This document shows positions 25,909-34,380 of a DNA stretch of 34,977 nucleotides, piece by piece (the stretch's first letter is position 1; each line of letters begins with the position of its first letter). The position numbers and the translations under genes were made by a program. The stretch comes from Hyphomicrobiales bacterium (lineage in GTDB: Bacteria; Pseudomonadota; Alphaproteobacteria; Rhizobiales; Beijerinckiaceae), in contig JAIXSM010000019.1 of NCBI GenBank assembly GCA_027484655.1, positions 1-34,977 of the forward strand, in the 5' to 3' direction. Below the pieces are notes generated by a model that made no database searches, was not told the DNA's origin, and saw nothing but the letters and a program-made list of their open reading frames with translations.

Positions 25909-26257
25909 CTGGATCGCTCCCTGTCATGAATTTCGGTGGATCAAGGTCCAGTTCGTCTCGCATTCGCATGGCATTGCTGCGGTGCTCAGCGTAGATGCCC
26001 TGCGCTTTGCACCGGGCTTTCGTGTCCACCGACGTGGCGATGAAAATGCCCTGTCGCCAGAAAAAGCCGAAGAGGCGCAGGTCATAGGTTCGAAGCTCCC
26101 AGACCCCATGCGCGCGTGGCCTCATGCACCGCGGCGCCATCTCGAACCCAGCTTTGCCGATAATGAAGTCGTAAAGGAGGGCGTCAGCCTGCTCGAAAGG
26201 AGTCGCAGCTCCGGACACAAAGCCATCGCTAGCGAGGTTCGGCAGAATGGTAGCCAT
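25895..26257 (-). CDS. HigB/Gp49-like protein, possible toxin
   Basis: A protein of about 120 residues. The core RPRAHGVWELRTYDLRLFGF, followed by FWRQGIFIATSVDTK, resembles the strand pattern of Gp49/HigB-type toxins (gxWELRxxxxRxF). The C-terminus is LDLDPPKF plus an acidic tail. The match to RelE/HigB RNases is by pattern, and no catalytic residue can be assigned with certainty. The frame is open to 26506. I chose the ATG at 26257 because GAGGGA is 4 bases upstream and a promoter lies at 26373-26400, before it. An ATG at 26374 or a start near 26506 would give a 159- or 203-residue protein with a hydrophobic, strand-rich extension, which remains possible. An XRE gene overlaps its end. Confidence 0.55.
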   Translation of the reverse strand: MATILPNLASDGFVSGAATPFEQADALLYDFIIGKAGFEMAPRCMRPRAHGVWELRTYDLRLFGFFWRQGIFIATSVDTKARCKAQGIYAEHRSNAMRMRDELDLDPPKFMTGSDPDDVL

Positions 26258-26372
26258 CCAGTCCCTCACAGCCGGCAGCACATAGACCAGACGCTGCGGC
26301 TGCTCATCGGGATCGAGCGCAACCTCGACCCTGACCAGCAGGCCGATACCCGCCAGTCCCTGTGCTGTTGTC

Positions 26373-26400
26373 ATATAAATCAACAATCCCGATTGGTCAA
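26373..26400 (-). promoter_or_regulatory. Candidate promoter and operator of the HigB-like/XRE/DUF6941 module
   Basis: On the reverse strand, TTGACC (26395-26400) and TTATAT (26373-26378) are 16 bases apart. The spacer and the edge of the -35 element carry a palindrome, CAATC-CC-GATTG (26384-26395). A repressor bound there would block RNA polymerase, as expected for autoregulation by an XRE antitoxin. If the gene really starts upstream at 26506, this stretch would be coding. Confidence 0.4.
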
Positions 26401-26562
26401 TGTCCGCGCCAAGGCTGACGCCCTTAATGGTGAAGGTCAAGATAGCGCTTGGCACGAAGAACGAACACTTCGGCGCGCTGCACTCCCTTGGCTCCGCCGC
26501 GCCCATGCCTTACATGAGCAGCGCGGGCGCGGCCTAAGGGGCTGGCCCCTTCAGGAGCCGCC

Positions 26563-27564
26563 ATGGCCGTCGTCATCGACACGCTGAACAACGATCCGCG
26601 CAAGCAGGCCGGCGAGGGCGCCGACCGCGCCGCCGTGCGCCATCCGGAAAAGGCCCATCGCCCGGATCAGGCGATTGCACGCAAGCCGGACTGGATCCGC
26701 GTCAAGGCGCCCGGCTCCCCCCAGTACAACGCCACCCGCGCCATCGTGAAAGAGCACAAGCTCGTCACCGTGTGCGAGGAGGCGGGCTGCCCCAACATCG
26801 GCGAGTGCTGGGAGAAGAAGCACGCCACGTTCATGATTATGGGCGACACGTGCACCCGCGCCTGCGCCTTCTGCAACGTGAAAACCGGCCTGCCGAACGC
26901 GCTCGACGCCCACGAGCCTGACAACGTGGCGGATTCCGTCGCCAAGCTGGGCCTGTCCCACGTGGTCATCACGTCTGTGGACCGCGACGATCTGGACGAC
27001 GGCGGGGCCGAGCACTTCGCGCGCACCATTCGCGCCATTCGCGCCCGCTCGCCCGGCACCACGGTTGAAATCCTCACCCCCGATTTCCTGCGCAAGCCCG
27101 GCGCGCTCGAGGTGGTGGTCGAGGCCCGGCCGGACGTGTTCAACCACAACCTTGAAACCGTGCCGTCGAAGTATCTCACCGTGCGGCCCGGCGCCCGGTA
27201 CTTCCACTCCATCCGCCTGTTGCAGCGGGTGAAGGAGCTTGATCCCACCATCTTCACGAAGTCCGGCATCATGGTGGGGTTGGGCGAGGAGCGCAACGAA
27301 GTGCTCCAGCTCATGGACGACCTGCGCTCGGCGGATGTGGATTTCCTCACCATCGGGCAGTACCTGCAACCCACCCGCAAGCACCATCGCGTGGTGAGCT
27401 TCGTCACACCGGACGAGTTCAAGTCCTACGAGACCATCGCCATGGCCAAGGGTTTCCTGCTGGTGTCAGCCACGCCGCTCACGCGCTCGTCGCACCACGC
27501 CGGCGAAGACTTCGCTCGACTGCAGGCCGCCCGCAACGCTCGGCTCTCAGACGCCCGCCCATAA
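26563..27564 (+). CDS. lipA: Lipoyl synthase
   Basis: A 333-residue radical-SAM enzyme that inserts two sulfur atoms into octanoyl groups, producing the lipoyl cofactor used by PdhB, PdhC and other complexes. The auxiliary cluster motif C-x4-C-x5-C is in [13 protein letters not shown] near residue 71, and the radical-SAM cluster motif C-x3-C-x2-C in CTRACAFC near residue 96. The C-terminal [20 protein letters not shown] is typical. Length fits LipA. The ATG at 26563 has CAGGAG 5 bases upstream. It is the third gene of the PDH/lipoate block after lpd, interrupted by the reverse-strand three-gene module. The VOC gene follows after 12 bases. Confidence 0.96.
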   Translation: MAVVIDTLNNDPRKQAGEGADRAAVRHPEKAHRPDQAIARKPDWIRVKAPGSPQYNATRAIVKEHKLVTVCEEAGCPNIGECWEKKHATFMIMGDTCTRACAFCNVKTGLPNALDAHEPDNVADSVAKLGLSHVVITSVDRDDLDDGGAEHFARTIRAIRARSPGTTVEILTPDFLRKPGALEVVVEARPDVFNHNLETVPSKYLTVRPGARYFHSIRLLQRVKELDPTIFTKSGIMVGLGEERNEVLQLMDDLRSADVDFLTIGQYLQPTRKHHRVVSFVTPDEFKSYETIAMAKGFLLVSATPLTRSSHHAGEDFARLQAARNARLSDARP

Positions 27565-27576
27565 GGAAACACTTTA

Positions 27577-28002
27577 ATGACGACCGCTGTCCCCTTGTTT
27601 CATCTCGCGTTTCCGGTGCGCGACCTCGCCGAGGCGCGCGCGTTCTACGGTGATCTGCTCGGATGCGCGGAAGGCCGCAGCTCCGACGCGTGGGTGGATT
27701 TCGATTTCTACGGCCATCAGGTGGTGGCGCACCTGTCGCCGGAAGAGTGCGGCCATAATGCCACGAGCGCGGTGGACGATCATCAGGTTCCTGTGCGCCA
27801 CTTCGGGGCCATTTTGCCTATGGCTGAGTGGGAGGCGTTGGCTGAGAAGCTCAGGGCCGCAGGAACGAGCTTCATCATCGAGCCCTACATCCGCTTCAAG
27901 GGCGAGGTGGGCGAGCAGGCGACCATGTTCTTCCTGGACCCTTCAGGCAACGCCCTCGAGTTCAAGTCGTTCGCCGACATGAGCCAGGTTTTCGCCAAAT
28001 AG
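27577..28002 (+). CDS. VOC (glyoxalase/dioxygenase-like) family protein
   Basis: A 141-residue protein with two beta-alpha-beta-beta-beta units: [20 protein letters not shown] at the start and [15 protein letters not shown] near residue 112. A first-unit His (about residue 8), the His in RHFG and the Glu of ALEFK give the usual metal-site spacing. Such proteins range from glyoxalases to antibiotic-binding proteins, and the substrate is unknown. It begins with AAGGAAA about 10 bases upstream of the ATG, follows lipA by 12 bases and ends before a strong terminator. Membership of the lipoate operon is by spacing. Confidence 0.75.
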   Translation: MTTAVPLFHLAFPVRDLAEARAFYGDLLGCAEGRSSDAWVDFDFYGHQVVAHLSPEECGHNATSAVDDHQVPVRHFGAILPMAEWEALAEKLRAAGTSFIIEPYIRFKGEVGEQATMFFLDPSGNALEFKSFADMSQVFAK

Positions 28003-28043
28003 GTTTTCACCAAGTAAGCCCGCGCCGTATTGGCCGGGAAAGG

Positions 28044-28078
28044 GGGGCGGCGCGTGTGGCGCCGCCCCTTCTTGTTTG
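28044..28078 (+). terminator. Rho-independent terminator after the lipA-VOC operon
   Basis: GGGGCGGCGC (28044-28053) pairs with GCGCCGCCCC (28059-28068) around a five-base loop, followed by TTCTTGTTT. It lies between the VOC gene and the convergent TRAP permease gene. Confidence 0.75.
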
Positions 28079-28080
28079 CG

Positions 28081-29409
28081 CTACCCGTACAGTTGTTTTG
28101 GCAACCACAGGGCGAGCCCCGGGAACATGTACAGAAACACCATCGCGACCAGCACCAGGAAGATGAACGGCGTCACGCCGGCAAAAATCTGGTTGATCGA
28201 GACATGCTTCGGCGCCACGCCCTTCAGGTAGAAGGGCGCCATCGCCACAGGCGGTGACAGGAACGACGTCTGGATGTTCAGCGCGATCAGGATCCCGAAG
28301 AAGAGGGGATCGATGCCGTAATGCTGCAGTAGCGGCAGGAAGATCGGCACGAAGATCACGATGATCTCGGTCCACTCCAGCGGCCATCCCAGAATGAAGA
28401 TGATGATCTGGGTCAGGATCAGGAACGTGAGCGGCGACGGGTTGATCCAGTCGACGAAGTTCTTGATCGGCTCATGGCCGCCCAGATACGCGAAGATGGA
28501 CGAGAAGATGAACGAGCCCACGAACAGCCAGCAAACCATCGCTGACGTGCGCGCGGTCAGGTACACGGATTCCCGAAGCTTCACGTAGTTCAGCGAGCGA
28601 TAGGCGGCCGCCAGGATCAGCGACCCCAGCGAACCCATCGCCGCCGCTTCGGTCGGCGTGGCGAGACCGAAGAAAATGGCCCCCAGCACCGACATGATGA
28701 GCAGCGTCAACGGGACGAAACTCTGCAGAAGGCCGGCGATGATTTTGATCACCGGCACGTTCCGCTCTTCCGGCGGCAGTTTCGGCGCAAGCTGCGGTTG
28801 CATGGCGCAACGCACGATCACGTAGAACATGTACAGCGCGGCGAGCATCAGACCGGGGAGGAAGGCGCCGGCGTACAGCTTGGGAACCGAAACGCCGGCA
28901 GTCGCGCCGTACAGGATCAGCATCACGCTTGGCGGGATGAGGATGCCAAGGCACCCGCCCGCGCAGACGACGCCAGCCGACAGGCGGATATCATAACCCG
29001 CCCGCAGCATCGCCGGGAACGCAAGCAGCCCCATCAGCGTCACCACCGCGCCGACGATGCCGGTGGCCGTAGCGAAGATGGCGCATGTCGCCAGCGTGGC
29101 GACAGCGAGTGATCCCGGCACCCAGTTCAGCGCAAGCTGCAGGGAGTTGAAGAGCCGGTCGAGGATGTTAGCCCGCTCGATGATGTATCCCATAAAGACG
29201 AATAGTGGGATCGACACGAGCACGTCGTTGGTCATCACCGAGTAGGTGCGTTGCACCACGAGCGGGAAAACGGTGTCTCCCATGGCGATGTAGCCGAAGC
29301 CAACGCCCAGCGCCATGAGCGTAAAGGCGATGGGAAACCCGAACATGATGAAGAAGATGAACAGGACGAGCATGAGCACGCCGAGTTCCGGATTGCCAAG
29401 ACCGAACAT
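28081..29409 (-). CDS. TRAP transporter large permease subunit (DctM type)
   Basis: A 442-residue integral membrane protein of the DctM family, with about twelve hydrophobic segments, the channel subunit of a sodium-driven TRAP importer. Seen in the sequence are MLVLFIFFIMFGFPIAFTLM at the N-terminus, the repeated half-structure, and FATATGIVGAVVTLMGLLAF followed by the GGCLGILIPPSVMLILYGAT block (about 135-170). Its ATG overlaps the stop of the small permease (TGATG at 29407-29411). It is the last gene of the three-gene operon dctP-dctQ-dctM and converges with the VOC gene across a terminator. Confidence 0.92.
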   Translation of the reverse strand: MFGLGNPELGVLMLVLFIFFIMFGFPIAFTLMALGVGFGYIAMGDTVFPLVVQRTYSVMTNDVLVSIPLFVFMGYIIERANILDRLFNSLQLALNWVPGSLAVATLATCAIFATATGIVGAVVTLMGLLAFPAMLRAGYDIRLSAGVVCAGGCLGILIPPSVMLILYGATAGVSVPKLYAGAFLPGLMLAALYMFYVIVRCAMQPQLAPKLPPEERNVPVIKIIAGLLQSFVPLTLLIMSVLGAIFFGLATPTEAAAMGSLGSLILAAAYRSLNYVKLRESVYLTARTSAMVCWLFVGSFIFSSIFAYLGGHEPIKNFVDWINPSPLTFLILTQIIIFILGWPLEWTEIIVIFVPIFLPLLQHYGIDPLFFGILIALNIQTSFLSPPVAMAPFYLKGVAPKHVSINQIFAGVTPFIFLVLVAMVFLYMFPGLALWLPKQLYG

Positions 29410-30065
29410 CAGGCCGCCCCCTGCTGCTTCTGCGCTTCCTCAAGGATGAGTTTTTCTGTTTCTTCCACGTCCGAGAGGCGTTGCGGCCAGTCACCCGTGC
29501 GCAGGCACAGAATGCAGCGCGCCACTTCCACTGCGCCCTGGGTTGCGAGCATCGCGCCGACGAGGGGGATCAACGTCTTGAAGTGGTAGAGCGGCGGACC
29601 GTTCGGCGAGTTAGAAGAGTGCTCCTTGATCATCCAGGAGAACTGGGCGAACCCCCAGCCCGCATAGACAAGCGCAAGCACACCGGGGAAGAAGAATACG
29701 ATGTACAACACAAGGTCGAAGGCAGCCTGCCGGCGCACGGGCCAGTCGCGGTAGAGAAAGTCGCCGCGCACATGGGCATTACGCGCCAGCGCATACGGCC
29801 CCGCGAGCATGAACAGCACGCCGAACAGGATATAGCTGAGGTCGAACGCCCACTCGGTCGGGCGGCGCAGGAAGTAACGCGCGAAGACCTCGTAGCTGAT
29901 GGCGACAGTCAGGACGACAATCGCCCATCCGCCAAGCTTTCCGACAATGGTGTGAAACTGCTCGACGCCGAACCGGAAACGCTCAAAGCGCAGGGAGAGA
30001 TAGAAGACCAGGGCAAGATACGCGATCGCCAGCAGGATGATCGCGGGTGAGACGGTTGGCAGCAT
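29409..30065 (-). CDS. TRAP transporter small permease subunit (DctQ type)
   Basis: A 218-residue DctQ-type protein with four to five membrane spans and a polar C-terminal tail (about 180-218). The middle WAFDLSYILFGVLFMLAGPY followed by ALARNAHVRGDFLY is the usual signature (DctQ: ...A..L...HVRvDf). The ATG at 30065 follows GGGAGCC. It is linked to the large permease by a one-base stop-start overlap and lies 74 bases after the binding protein gene, a gap containing a very stable hairpin. Confidence 0.9.
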   Translation of the reverse strand: MLPTVSPAIILLAIAYLALVFYLSLRFERFRFGVEQFHTIVGKLGGWAIVVLTVAISYEVFARYFLRRPTEWAFDLSYILFGVLFMLAGPYALARNAHVRGDFLYRDWPVRRQAAFDLVLYIVFFFPGVLALVYAGWGFAQFSWMIKEHSSNSPNGPPLYHFKTLIPLVGAMLATQGAVEVARCILCLRTGDWPQRLSDVEETEKLILEEAQKQQGAA

Positions 30066-30093
30066 CGCCGGAGGCTCCCGTTCAAATGGCGAC

Positions 30094-30113
30094 GGCCCCG
30101 CCGAAGCGGGGCC
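30094..30113 (-). terminator. Very stable UUCG-loop hairpin inside the TRAP operon
   Basis: GGCCCCGC (30094-30101) pairs perfectly with GCGGGGCC (30106-30113). On the transcribed strand the loop is TTCG closed by C-G, the extra-stable UUCG tetraloop. It sits between the binding protein and small permease genes without a T-run, so it probably protects or partly attenuates the mRNA rather than fully ending it. Confidence 0.6.
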
Positions 30114-30139
30114 TCAATTTCGGGATCAGTGCTCTGCGA

Positions 30140-31252
30140 TCAGGCCTTGAAGAAGTGATCGTAGGCGGCGCCGCCATCAATCTCGTTGATGCGCTCGAAG
30201 GCGACAGTGCGCTTGCACCAGGCCTTCTGGCTGTCCACGACCTTCTTGAAGAAGGGATCCTTCGACAGATCGTCGATCACGCGGTTCCAGGCGGCGAGCT
30301 GGGCGTCGAGCACCGACTTCGGCGTCGCAATGATGTTGACGCCACGGCCGCGCAGCGCCTCGAGATCCCGCGAGTAGCGGTCGAGCGCCTTCCAGAGCAT
30401 GTCGGAGGAGGCGGACTCCGCCGCATACTTGATGATCGCCTTCTGCTCGGCGGCCAGGGAGTCGAAACGCTTCTTGTTGAAGATGATCTCGAAGCTTTCA
30501 GCCGACTGGTGGAAGCTCTTCAGCATGTAGAACTTCGAGACGTCCTGGAAGCCGAGCAGGGAGTCCGACGACGGGTTGTTGAACTCCGCGCCGTCAATGA
30601 CGCCGCGCTCCAGCGCCGGCACGATTTCGCCACCCGGCAGGATGGTGATGGCCGCGCCCATTTCCTTCATGAGATCCGCCGCGAGTCCGACGGTGCGATA
30701 CTTCAGGCCCTTGAAGTCCTCAGGCTTCTCGATCGGCTTCTTGAACCAGCCGAGCGGCTGGCAGGGCATGGGGCCGGTGAGGAAGCCGACAAGGTTCAGC
30801 TTCAGCACGCTGCCGACCAGTTCGTTATAGAGGTCGTAGCCGCCGCCATAGTTCATCCAGGCGAGGAAGTTGTTGGCGTCCCAGCCGAAAGCCGGCGGCG
30901 TGCCGAACAGCGAGAACGCCTTGTTCTTGCCGTACCAGTAGGCGGACACGCCATGGCCGCCGTCCAGAATGCCCGCGTTCACCGCGTCCTGCATCTGGAA
31001 GGCGGGAACCACCGCGCCAGCCGCGAGGACGTCCATGCGCAGGCGACCGCCTGACATCTCATTGACGCGCTTTGCGAAATCGAGCGCGAACTCGTGGAAG
31101 ATGTCCTTCGTCGGCCATGTCGACTGGAACTTCCACGTGACGGTCTGAGCGCGCGAGACGTTCGGCGCGGCGATCACGCCAGCACCAGCCAGACCCGCAA
31201 CCTTCAGAAACTTGCGCCGGTCAGCCGGCGCCGCTGGGGTATCGTTCGTCAT
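30140..31252 (-). CDS. TRAP transporter substrate-binding protein, TakP-like
   Basis: A 370-residue periplasmic binding protein. The twin-arginine signal (DRRKFLKVAGLAGAGV) suggests export in a folded state. The mature chain starts VTWKFQSTWPTKDIFHEFAL, and the core AFSLFGTPPAFGWDANNFLA and NNPSSDSLLGF blocks are close to the DctP branch that includes the 2-oxoacid-binding TakP and related lactate binders. That suggests pyruvate, other 2-oxoacids or lactate as ligand, by similarity only. Several starts are possible; ATG 31252 has GGAGGG 5 bases upstream. It is first in the operon with the two permeases. Confidence 0.85.
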   Translation of the reverse strand: MTNDTPAAPADRRKFLKVAGLAGAGVIAAPNVSRAQTVTWKFQSTWPTKDIFHEFALDFAKRVNEMSGGRLRMDVLAAGAVVPAFQMQDAVNAGILDGGHGVSAYWYGKNKAFSLFGTPPAFGWDANNFLAWMNYGGGYDLYNELVGSVLKLNLVGFLTGPMPCQPLGWFKKPIEKPEDFKGLKYRTVGLAADLMKEMGAAITILPGGEIVPALERGVIDGAEFNNPSSDSLLGFQDVSKFYMLKSFHQSAESFEIIFNKKRFDSLAAEQKAIIKYAAESASSDMLWKALDRYSRDLEALRGRGVNIIATPKSVLDAQLAAWNRVIDDLSKDPFFKKVVDSQKAWCKRTVAFERINEIDGGAAYDHFFKA

Positions 31253-31469
31253 CCAAACCCTCCACATGACTGCCCCCCTGATCCCTCCACCAAGCTGGGC
31301 CGAACTAAGCTGGGGCAAAGCGCAAAGATTGCAATAGGCGCCGCCCTAGTTTCGAGGGGAAAAAGTTCGGGCCTGCGCCCGGCCGCAGGTCGTCGCCCGG
31401 GTTTTCGTCGCGGCTGGCTGGCGACGGGCGGCGGAAGCGTGTTATGGGCCTGCGTCTTCCGGAGCCCAG

Positions 31470-31976
31470 ATGCCCTCGTTTCGCACCCAGCGCCGCGTTC
31501 GCCACAGCGCGAATGACATGTTCGAACTCGTCGCAGACGTGGAGAAGTATCCGCTTTTCCTGCCGTTGTGCACGGGCTTGCGGGTGCGTAGCCGTGCGCA
31601 GGACGCGGCGGGCCGGGAGGTGCTCTCGGCGGACATGTCGGTTGGCTACAAGGCCGTCCGCGAGACGTTCACCAGCCGCGTGACCCTTGATCGCCCGGCG
31701 CGCCAGATCCTGGTCGAGTACATCGACGGGCCCTTCAGCCGGCTAGAAAACCGCTGGACGTTCAACGACCTGGAGAACCCGAACGGCCAGCCGTCCTGCG
31801 AGGTTGATTTCTTCATCGACTACGAGTTCCGCAACCGCATGCTGGGCCTGCTCATGGGCAGCATGTTTGAAACGGCGTTCCGGCGGTTCGCGGAGGCGTT
31901 CGAGCGCCGCGCGGACCTGATCTATGGCCGTCCCGGGCGGCCAATAGCGCGCCCATCCGCCATCGGAAAGGGCTGA
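31470..31976 (+). CDS. RatA/COQ10-type START-domain protein
   Basis: A 168-residue single START-like domain. The opening RTQRRVRHSANDMFELVADV and the EKYPLFLPLCTGLRV stretch are the hallmark of the COQ10/RatA family. In mitochondria and alphaproteobacteria these proteins bind coenzyme Q or its precursors; the E. coli relative was named RatA for a ribosome-association effect. A ubiquinone-binding role is the better guess here. The C-terminal 20 residues are disordered. The ATG at 31470 has GGAG 6 bases upstream. It is divergent from the TRAP operon and convergent with cinA, with 4 bases between their stops. Confidence 0.85.
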   Translation: MPSFRTQRRVRHSANDMFELVADVEKYPLFLPLCTGLRVRSRAQDAAGREVLSADMSVGYKAVRETFTSRVTLDRPARQILVEYIDGPFSRLENRWTFNDLENPNGQPSCEVDFFIDYEFRNRMLGLLMGSMFETAFRRFAEAFERRADLIYGRPGRPIARPSAIGKG

Positions 31977-31980
31977 GATT

Positions 31981-32505
31981 TCAGGTCGCTGCGTCGAGTT
32001 CGTCGAGGGCGGCCTCGATCATCTCAAGCGCTGCTGCGACGGAGGCCATGCGGACGGCGCCGCGCCCGATATCGCCGAACCGTTTCTCCACGTTGCGGAT
32101 GACGCCCATGCGCCGGCCGCAGGCGAATTGCACAAGGCCCACAGGCTTTTGCGGGGAGCCGCCGCCCGGACCTGCAACGCCCGTGATCGCGATGGATATA
32201 TCCGCGCCAGAGTGGGTGAGGGCCCCGTCCGCCATGGCGCGGGCGACTTCGGGGCTCACGGCCCCACAAGCGTCGATCACCGCTTCGGACACGCCGAGGT
32301 TCTGGACCTTGGCGATGTTCGAGTAAACAATGAACCCGCGCTCGAAAACATCTGACGAACCTGCAATTTCGGTGAGCAGGGCCGACACGAGACCGCCGGT
32401 GCAGGACTCGGCTGCGACGATCTTGAGCTTGCGGGCGCGGCAGCGTTCAAGAACCCGTGCTGCGCGCGCGGTCAGGCCAGCGTCGAAGATCGAAGCGTCC
32501 GTCAT
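31981..32505 (-). CDS. cinA: CinA C-terminal domain protein (nicotinamide-nucleotide amidase)
   Basis: A 174-residue CinA/PncC-type amidase, deamidating NMN to nicotinate mononucleotide in NAD recycling. The conserved AESCTGGLVSALLTEIAGSS block lies near residue 25, then SNIAKVQNLGV, and AITGVAGPGGGSPQKPVG near 107, all intact. The N-terminal molybdopterin-like domain of full CinA is absent, as usual in alphaproteobacteria. The ATG at 32505 follows the ispDF stop with one base between them (TGAAATG), so the two are coupled. The longer in-frame region upstream lies inside ispDF and is not used. Confidence 0.88.
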   Translation of the reverse strand: MTDASIFDAGLTARAARVLERCRARKLKIVAAESCTGGLVSALLTEIAGSSDVFERGFIVYSNIAKVQNLGVSEAVIDACGAVSPEVARAMADGALTHSGADISIAITGVAGPGGGSPQKPVGLVQFACGRRMGVIRNVEKRFGDIGRGAVRMASVAAALEMIEAALDELDAAT

Positions 32506-32506
32506 T

Positions 32507-33706
32507 TCATAGACTCCCGAAGGGCAGGCGCACGGTGGCGACCGCCTGAACGGCGATCCCCTCCCGGCGACCGGTGAACCCGAGCTGCTCTGACGTGGTC
32601 GCCTTGATTGCGACCCGCCCCATATCGAGCCCCGTGATCTCCGCGATCCGCGCGCGAATGGCGTCCCGGTGCGGACCAATCTTCGGCGCCTCGCAGACGA
32701 TGGTCGCGTCAAGGTGGGCGACGGCGCCGCCCCGGGCCGCCACCCGCGCCATGGCGTCTTTCAGGAACACGTCCGAGGCCGCGCCCTTCCAGCGGGCGTC
32801 AGACGGTGGGAAATGGGCGCCGATGTCCCCATCTGCGATGGCGCCCAGAATGGCGTCCGTCAGGGCGTGGAGCACCACGTCGGCGTCGGAGTGCCCGACG
32901 AGGCCCGCGCTGTGGGGGATACGCACGCCGCCGAGCCACACATGGTCGCCGGGGCCGAACGCATGGACGTCGTATCCGAGCCCGGTGCGCACATCGGCCA
33001 GCGCGGCCATAAGGCGGGTTTCAGCCATGATAAAGTCGTCCGGCGTTGTGAGTTTCAGGTTGGAAGCTTCACCCGGGACGGCGCGCACGGCGTGACCCGC
33101 CCAGCGTGCGGCGGCGATATCATCCGCGAGCGCATCGACGCCCGCCGCCGCAGCGCGCTCGTGGGCGTCGCGGATCAGCCGGTAGGCGAAGGCCTGGGGC
33201 GTCTGCACTGCGCGCACCGCGCTGCGATCCACATCCTCCGACAAGGCGTCATCGCCCGCTGTCTCCTTCAGTGCGTCCGTCACCGCCACGGCCGGCGCGA
33301 CTGCCCCATGCTCCCGCGCGCCGGCGACGCTGGCCCGGATGAGCGCAGCGCTGGCGAAGGGCCGGGCGGCGTCGTGGATGAGGACAACGGCGGGGTTGGC
33401 GCCATCGAGCGCGCGCAAGCCAGCGAGCACGCTCTGCTGACGGGTGGCCCCGCCGGGCGACCATCGCTGCGCTGGCAGGCCTGCGCTTGCGGCCTCAAAC
33501 AGCGCGCGGTCGTCCGGGTGGATCACGGTGAGAATCCGGGCGCCGGGCAGGGCGGCGACGAACGCCTCCAGCGTGCGTGTGAGCACAGCCTTGCCGGCGA
33601 GGGGGCGATACTGCTTTGGAAGGCCGCCGCCGGCCCGCACGCCACGCCCGGCGGCGACAACCACAACAGCCACATCGCCAAATACAACTTCGGGGATCGA
33701 GTTCAT
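32507..33706 (-). CDS. ispDF: Bifunctional IspD/IspF (MEP isoprenoid pathway)
   Basis: A 399-residue fusion. IspD (about 10-230) forms CDP-methylerythritol; its nucleotide site is in [20 protein letters not shown], and IHDAARPF and LTTPDDF also fit. IspF (about 238-399) makes the cyclic diphosphate; zinc ligands are in [11 protein letters not shown] (the D-x-H pair) and in [18 protein letters not shown], and [15 protein letters not shown] closes the domain. The fusion is known from alphaproteobacteria and other groups. The ATG at 33706 has AGGAG 6 bases upstream. It is followed by cinA. The dusB-ntrB neighbours often found beside ispDF in this class are absent. Confidence 0.95.
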   Translation of the reverse strand: MNSIPEVVFGDVAVVVVAAGRGVRAGGGLPKQYRPLAGKAVLTRTLEAFVAALPGARILTVIHPDDRALFEAASAGLPAQRWSPGGATRQQSVLAGLRALDGANPAVVLIHDAARPFASAALIRASVAGAREHGAVAPAVAVTDALKETAGDDALSEDVDRSAVRAVQTPQAFAYRLIRDAHERAAAAGVDALADDIAAARWAGHAVRAVPGEASNLKLTTPDDFIMAETRLMAALADVRTGLGYDVHAFGPGDHVWLGGVRIPHSAGLVGHSDADVVLHALTDAILGAIADGDIGAHFPPSDARWKGAASDVFLKDAMARVAARGGAVAHLDATIVCEAPKIGPHRDAIRARIAEITGLDMGRVAIKATTSEQLGFTGRREGIAVQAVATVRLPFGSL

Positions 33707-33785
33707 GCCAGCTCCTAGCCCCGATGTCCCGCGATTCAGGGCGGCGGTCAACTCGTTGGCTGGACCGATGGGCAGGGAGACCTGT

Positions 33786-34175
33786 TCACCTCAGGGACAT
33801 GACGTTGGGCAGCGGCGCCGCGTCGGCGTTCAGATCCGAAGACGCCGGCGCCCACTTGGCGATCGTTGTCTCAATGCTGGTTTCACAGGCGGTCAGAACC
33901 TGCCAGCCGGAGGGGGTCAGGCGAGCCACTTTGCATCGCCTGTTCGCGGCGTCAGTCTCAACCGTCAGGTATCCGGCGCGGGTGAGATCCTGCATGTGCT
34001 GGCGGATAGCGACCTGAGTTGCGCCAACCTCCCTGAACAGGCGCCGGAGTTCAATCGACCCACCAGACCGCGCAATGTTGAGCAAGATCTCCAGTGACAG
34101 GAACCCGCGAAAATGCGGACTGCCATTGGTTATCTTGCGTAACTCGATGACTACGTCGGCATTGGCTCGCCTCAT
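33786..34175 (-). CDS. Winged-helix transcriptional regulator
   Basis: A 129-residue DNA-binding protein with a MarR-like winged helix. The recognition region is [20 protein letters not shown], followed by the wing [20 protein letters not shown] and LTPSGWQVL. The start at 34175 (ATG) is preferred over a TTG at 34211. A perfect 7-base palindrome lies upstream. The regulated genes are unknown: ispDF is 79 bases downstream on the same strand, and the transglutaminase-type gene is upstream on the same strand. It does not look like a member of the conserved block and may be accessory. Confidence 0.75.
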   Translation of the reverse strand: MRRANADVVIELRKITNGSPHFRGFLSLEILLNIARSGGSIELRRLFREVGATQVAIRQHMQDLTRAGYLTVETDAANRRCKVARLTPSGWQVLTACETSIETTIAKWAPASSDLNADAAPLPNVMSLR

Positions 34176-34216
34176 AAGCCAAGGTGTATCGGAAACACAA
34201 AATAGCAACAACGAAT

Positions 34217-34234
34217 CTCGATTGCGAAATCGAG
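34217..34234. promoter_or_regulatory. Palindrome upstream of the winged-helix regulator
   Basis: CTCGATT (34217-34223) and AATCGAG (34228-34234) form a perfect seven-base inverted repeat with a four-base spacer, about 42 bases before the regulator's ATG. This is the usual place for an autoregulatory operator. No binding evidence exists. Confidence 0.45.
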
Positions 34235-34380
34235 TTACGCTATTCCACTCCGTGACTGCACACTGGACAAATACTGGCGCAGTCGTTGCGCCGGCGCGTA
34301 TCGCTGTTTCCTATAATACTTGTATCATTCAGCTTTCGGCGTAGCGTCTCTTTCCAGCAGATCACGAAGATATGCATACA

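Noticed and set aside
31470-31976. Reading the RatA-family gene as a toxin-antitoxin toxin
   Set aside because: The family name is historical. In alphaproteobacteria with this neighbourhood the COQ10-like ubiquinone-binding role fits better, and no RatB partner is present.
34286-34317. TATAAT on the forward strand with TTGCGC upstream as a promoter
   Set aside because: The spacing is 20 bases and no forward gene follows before the end of the window.
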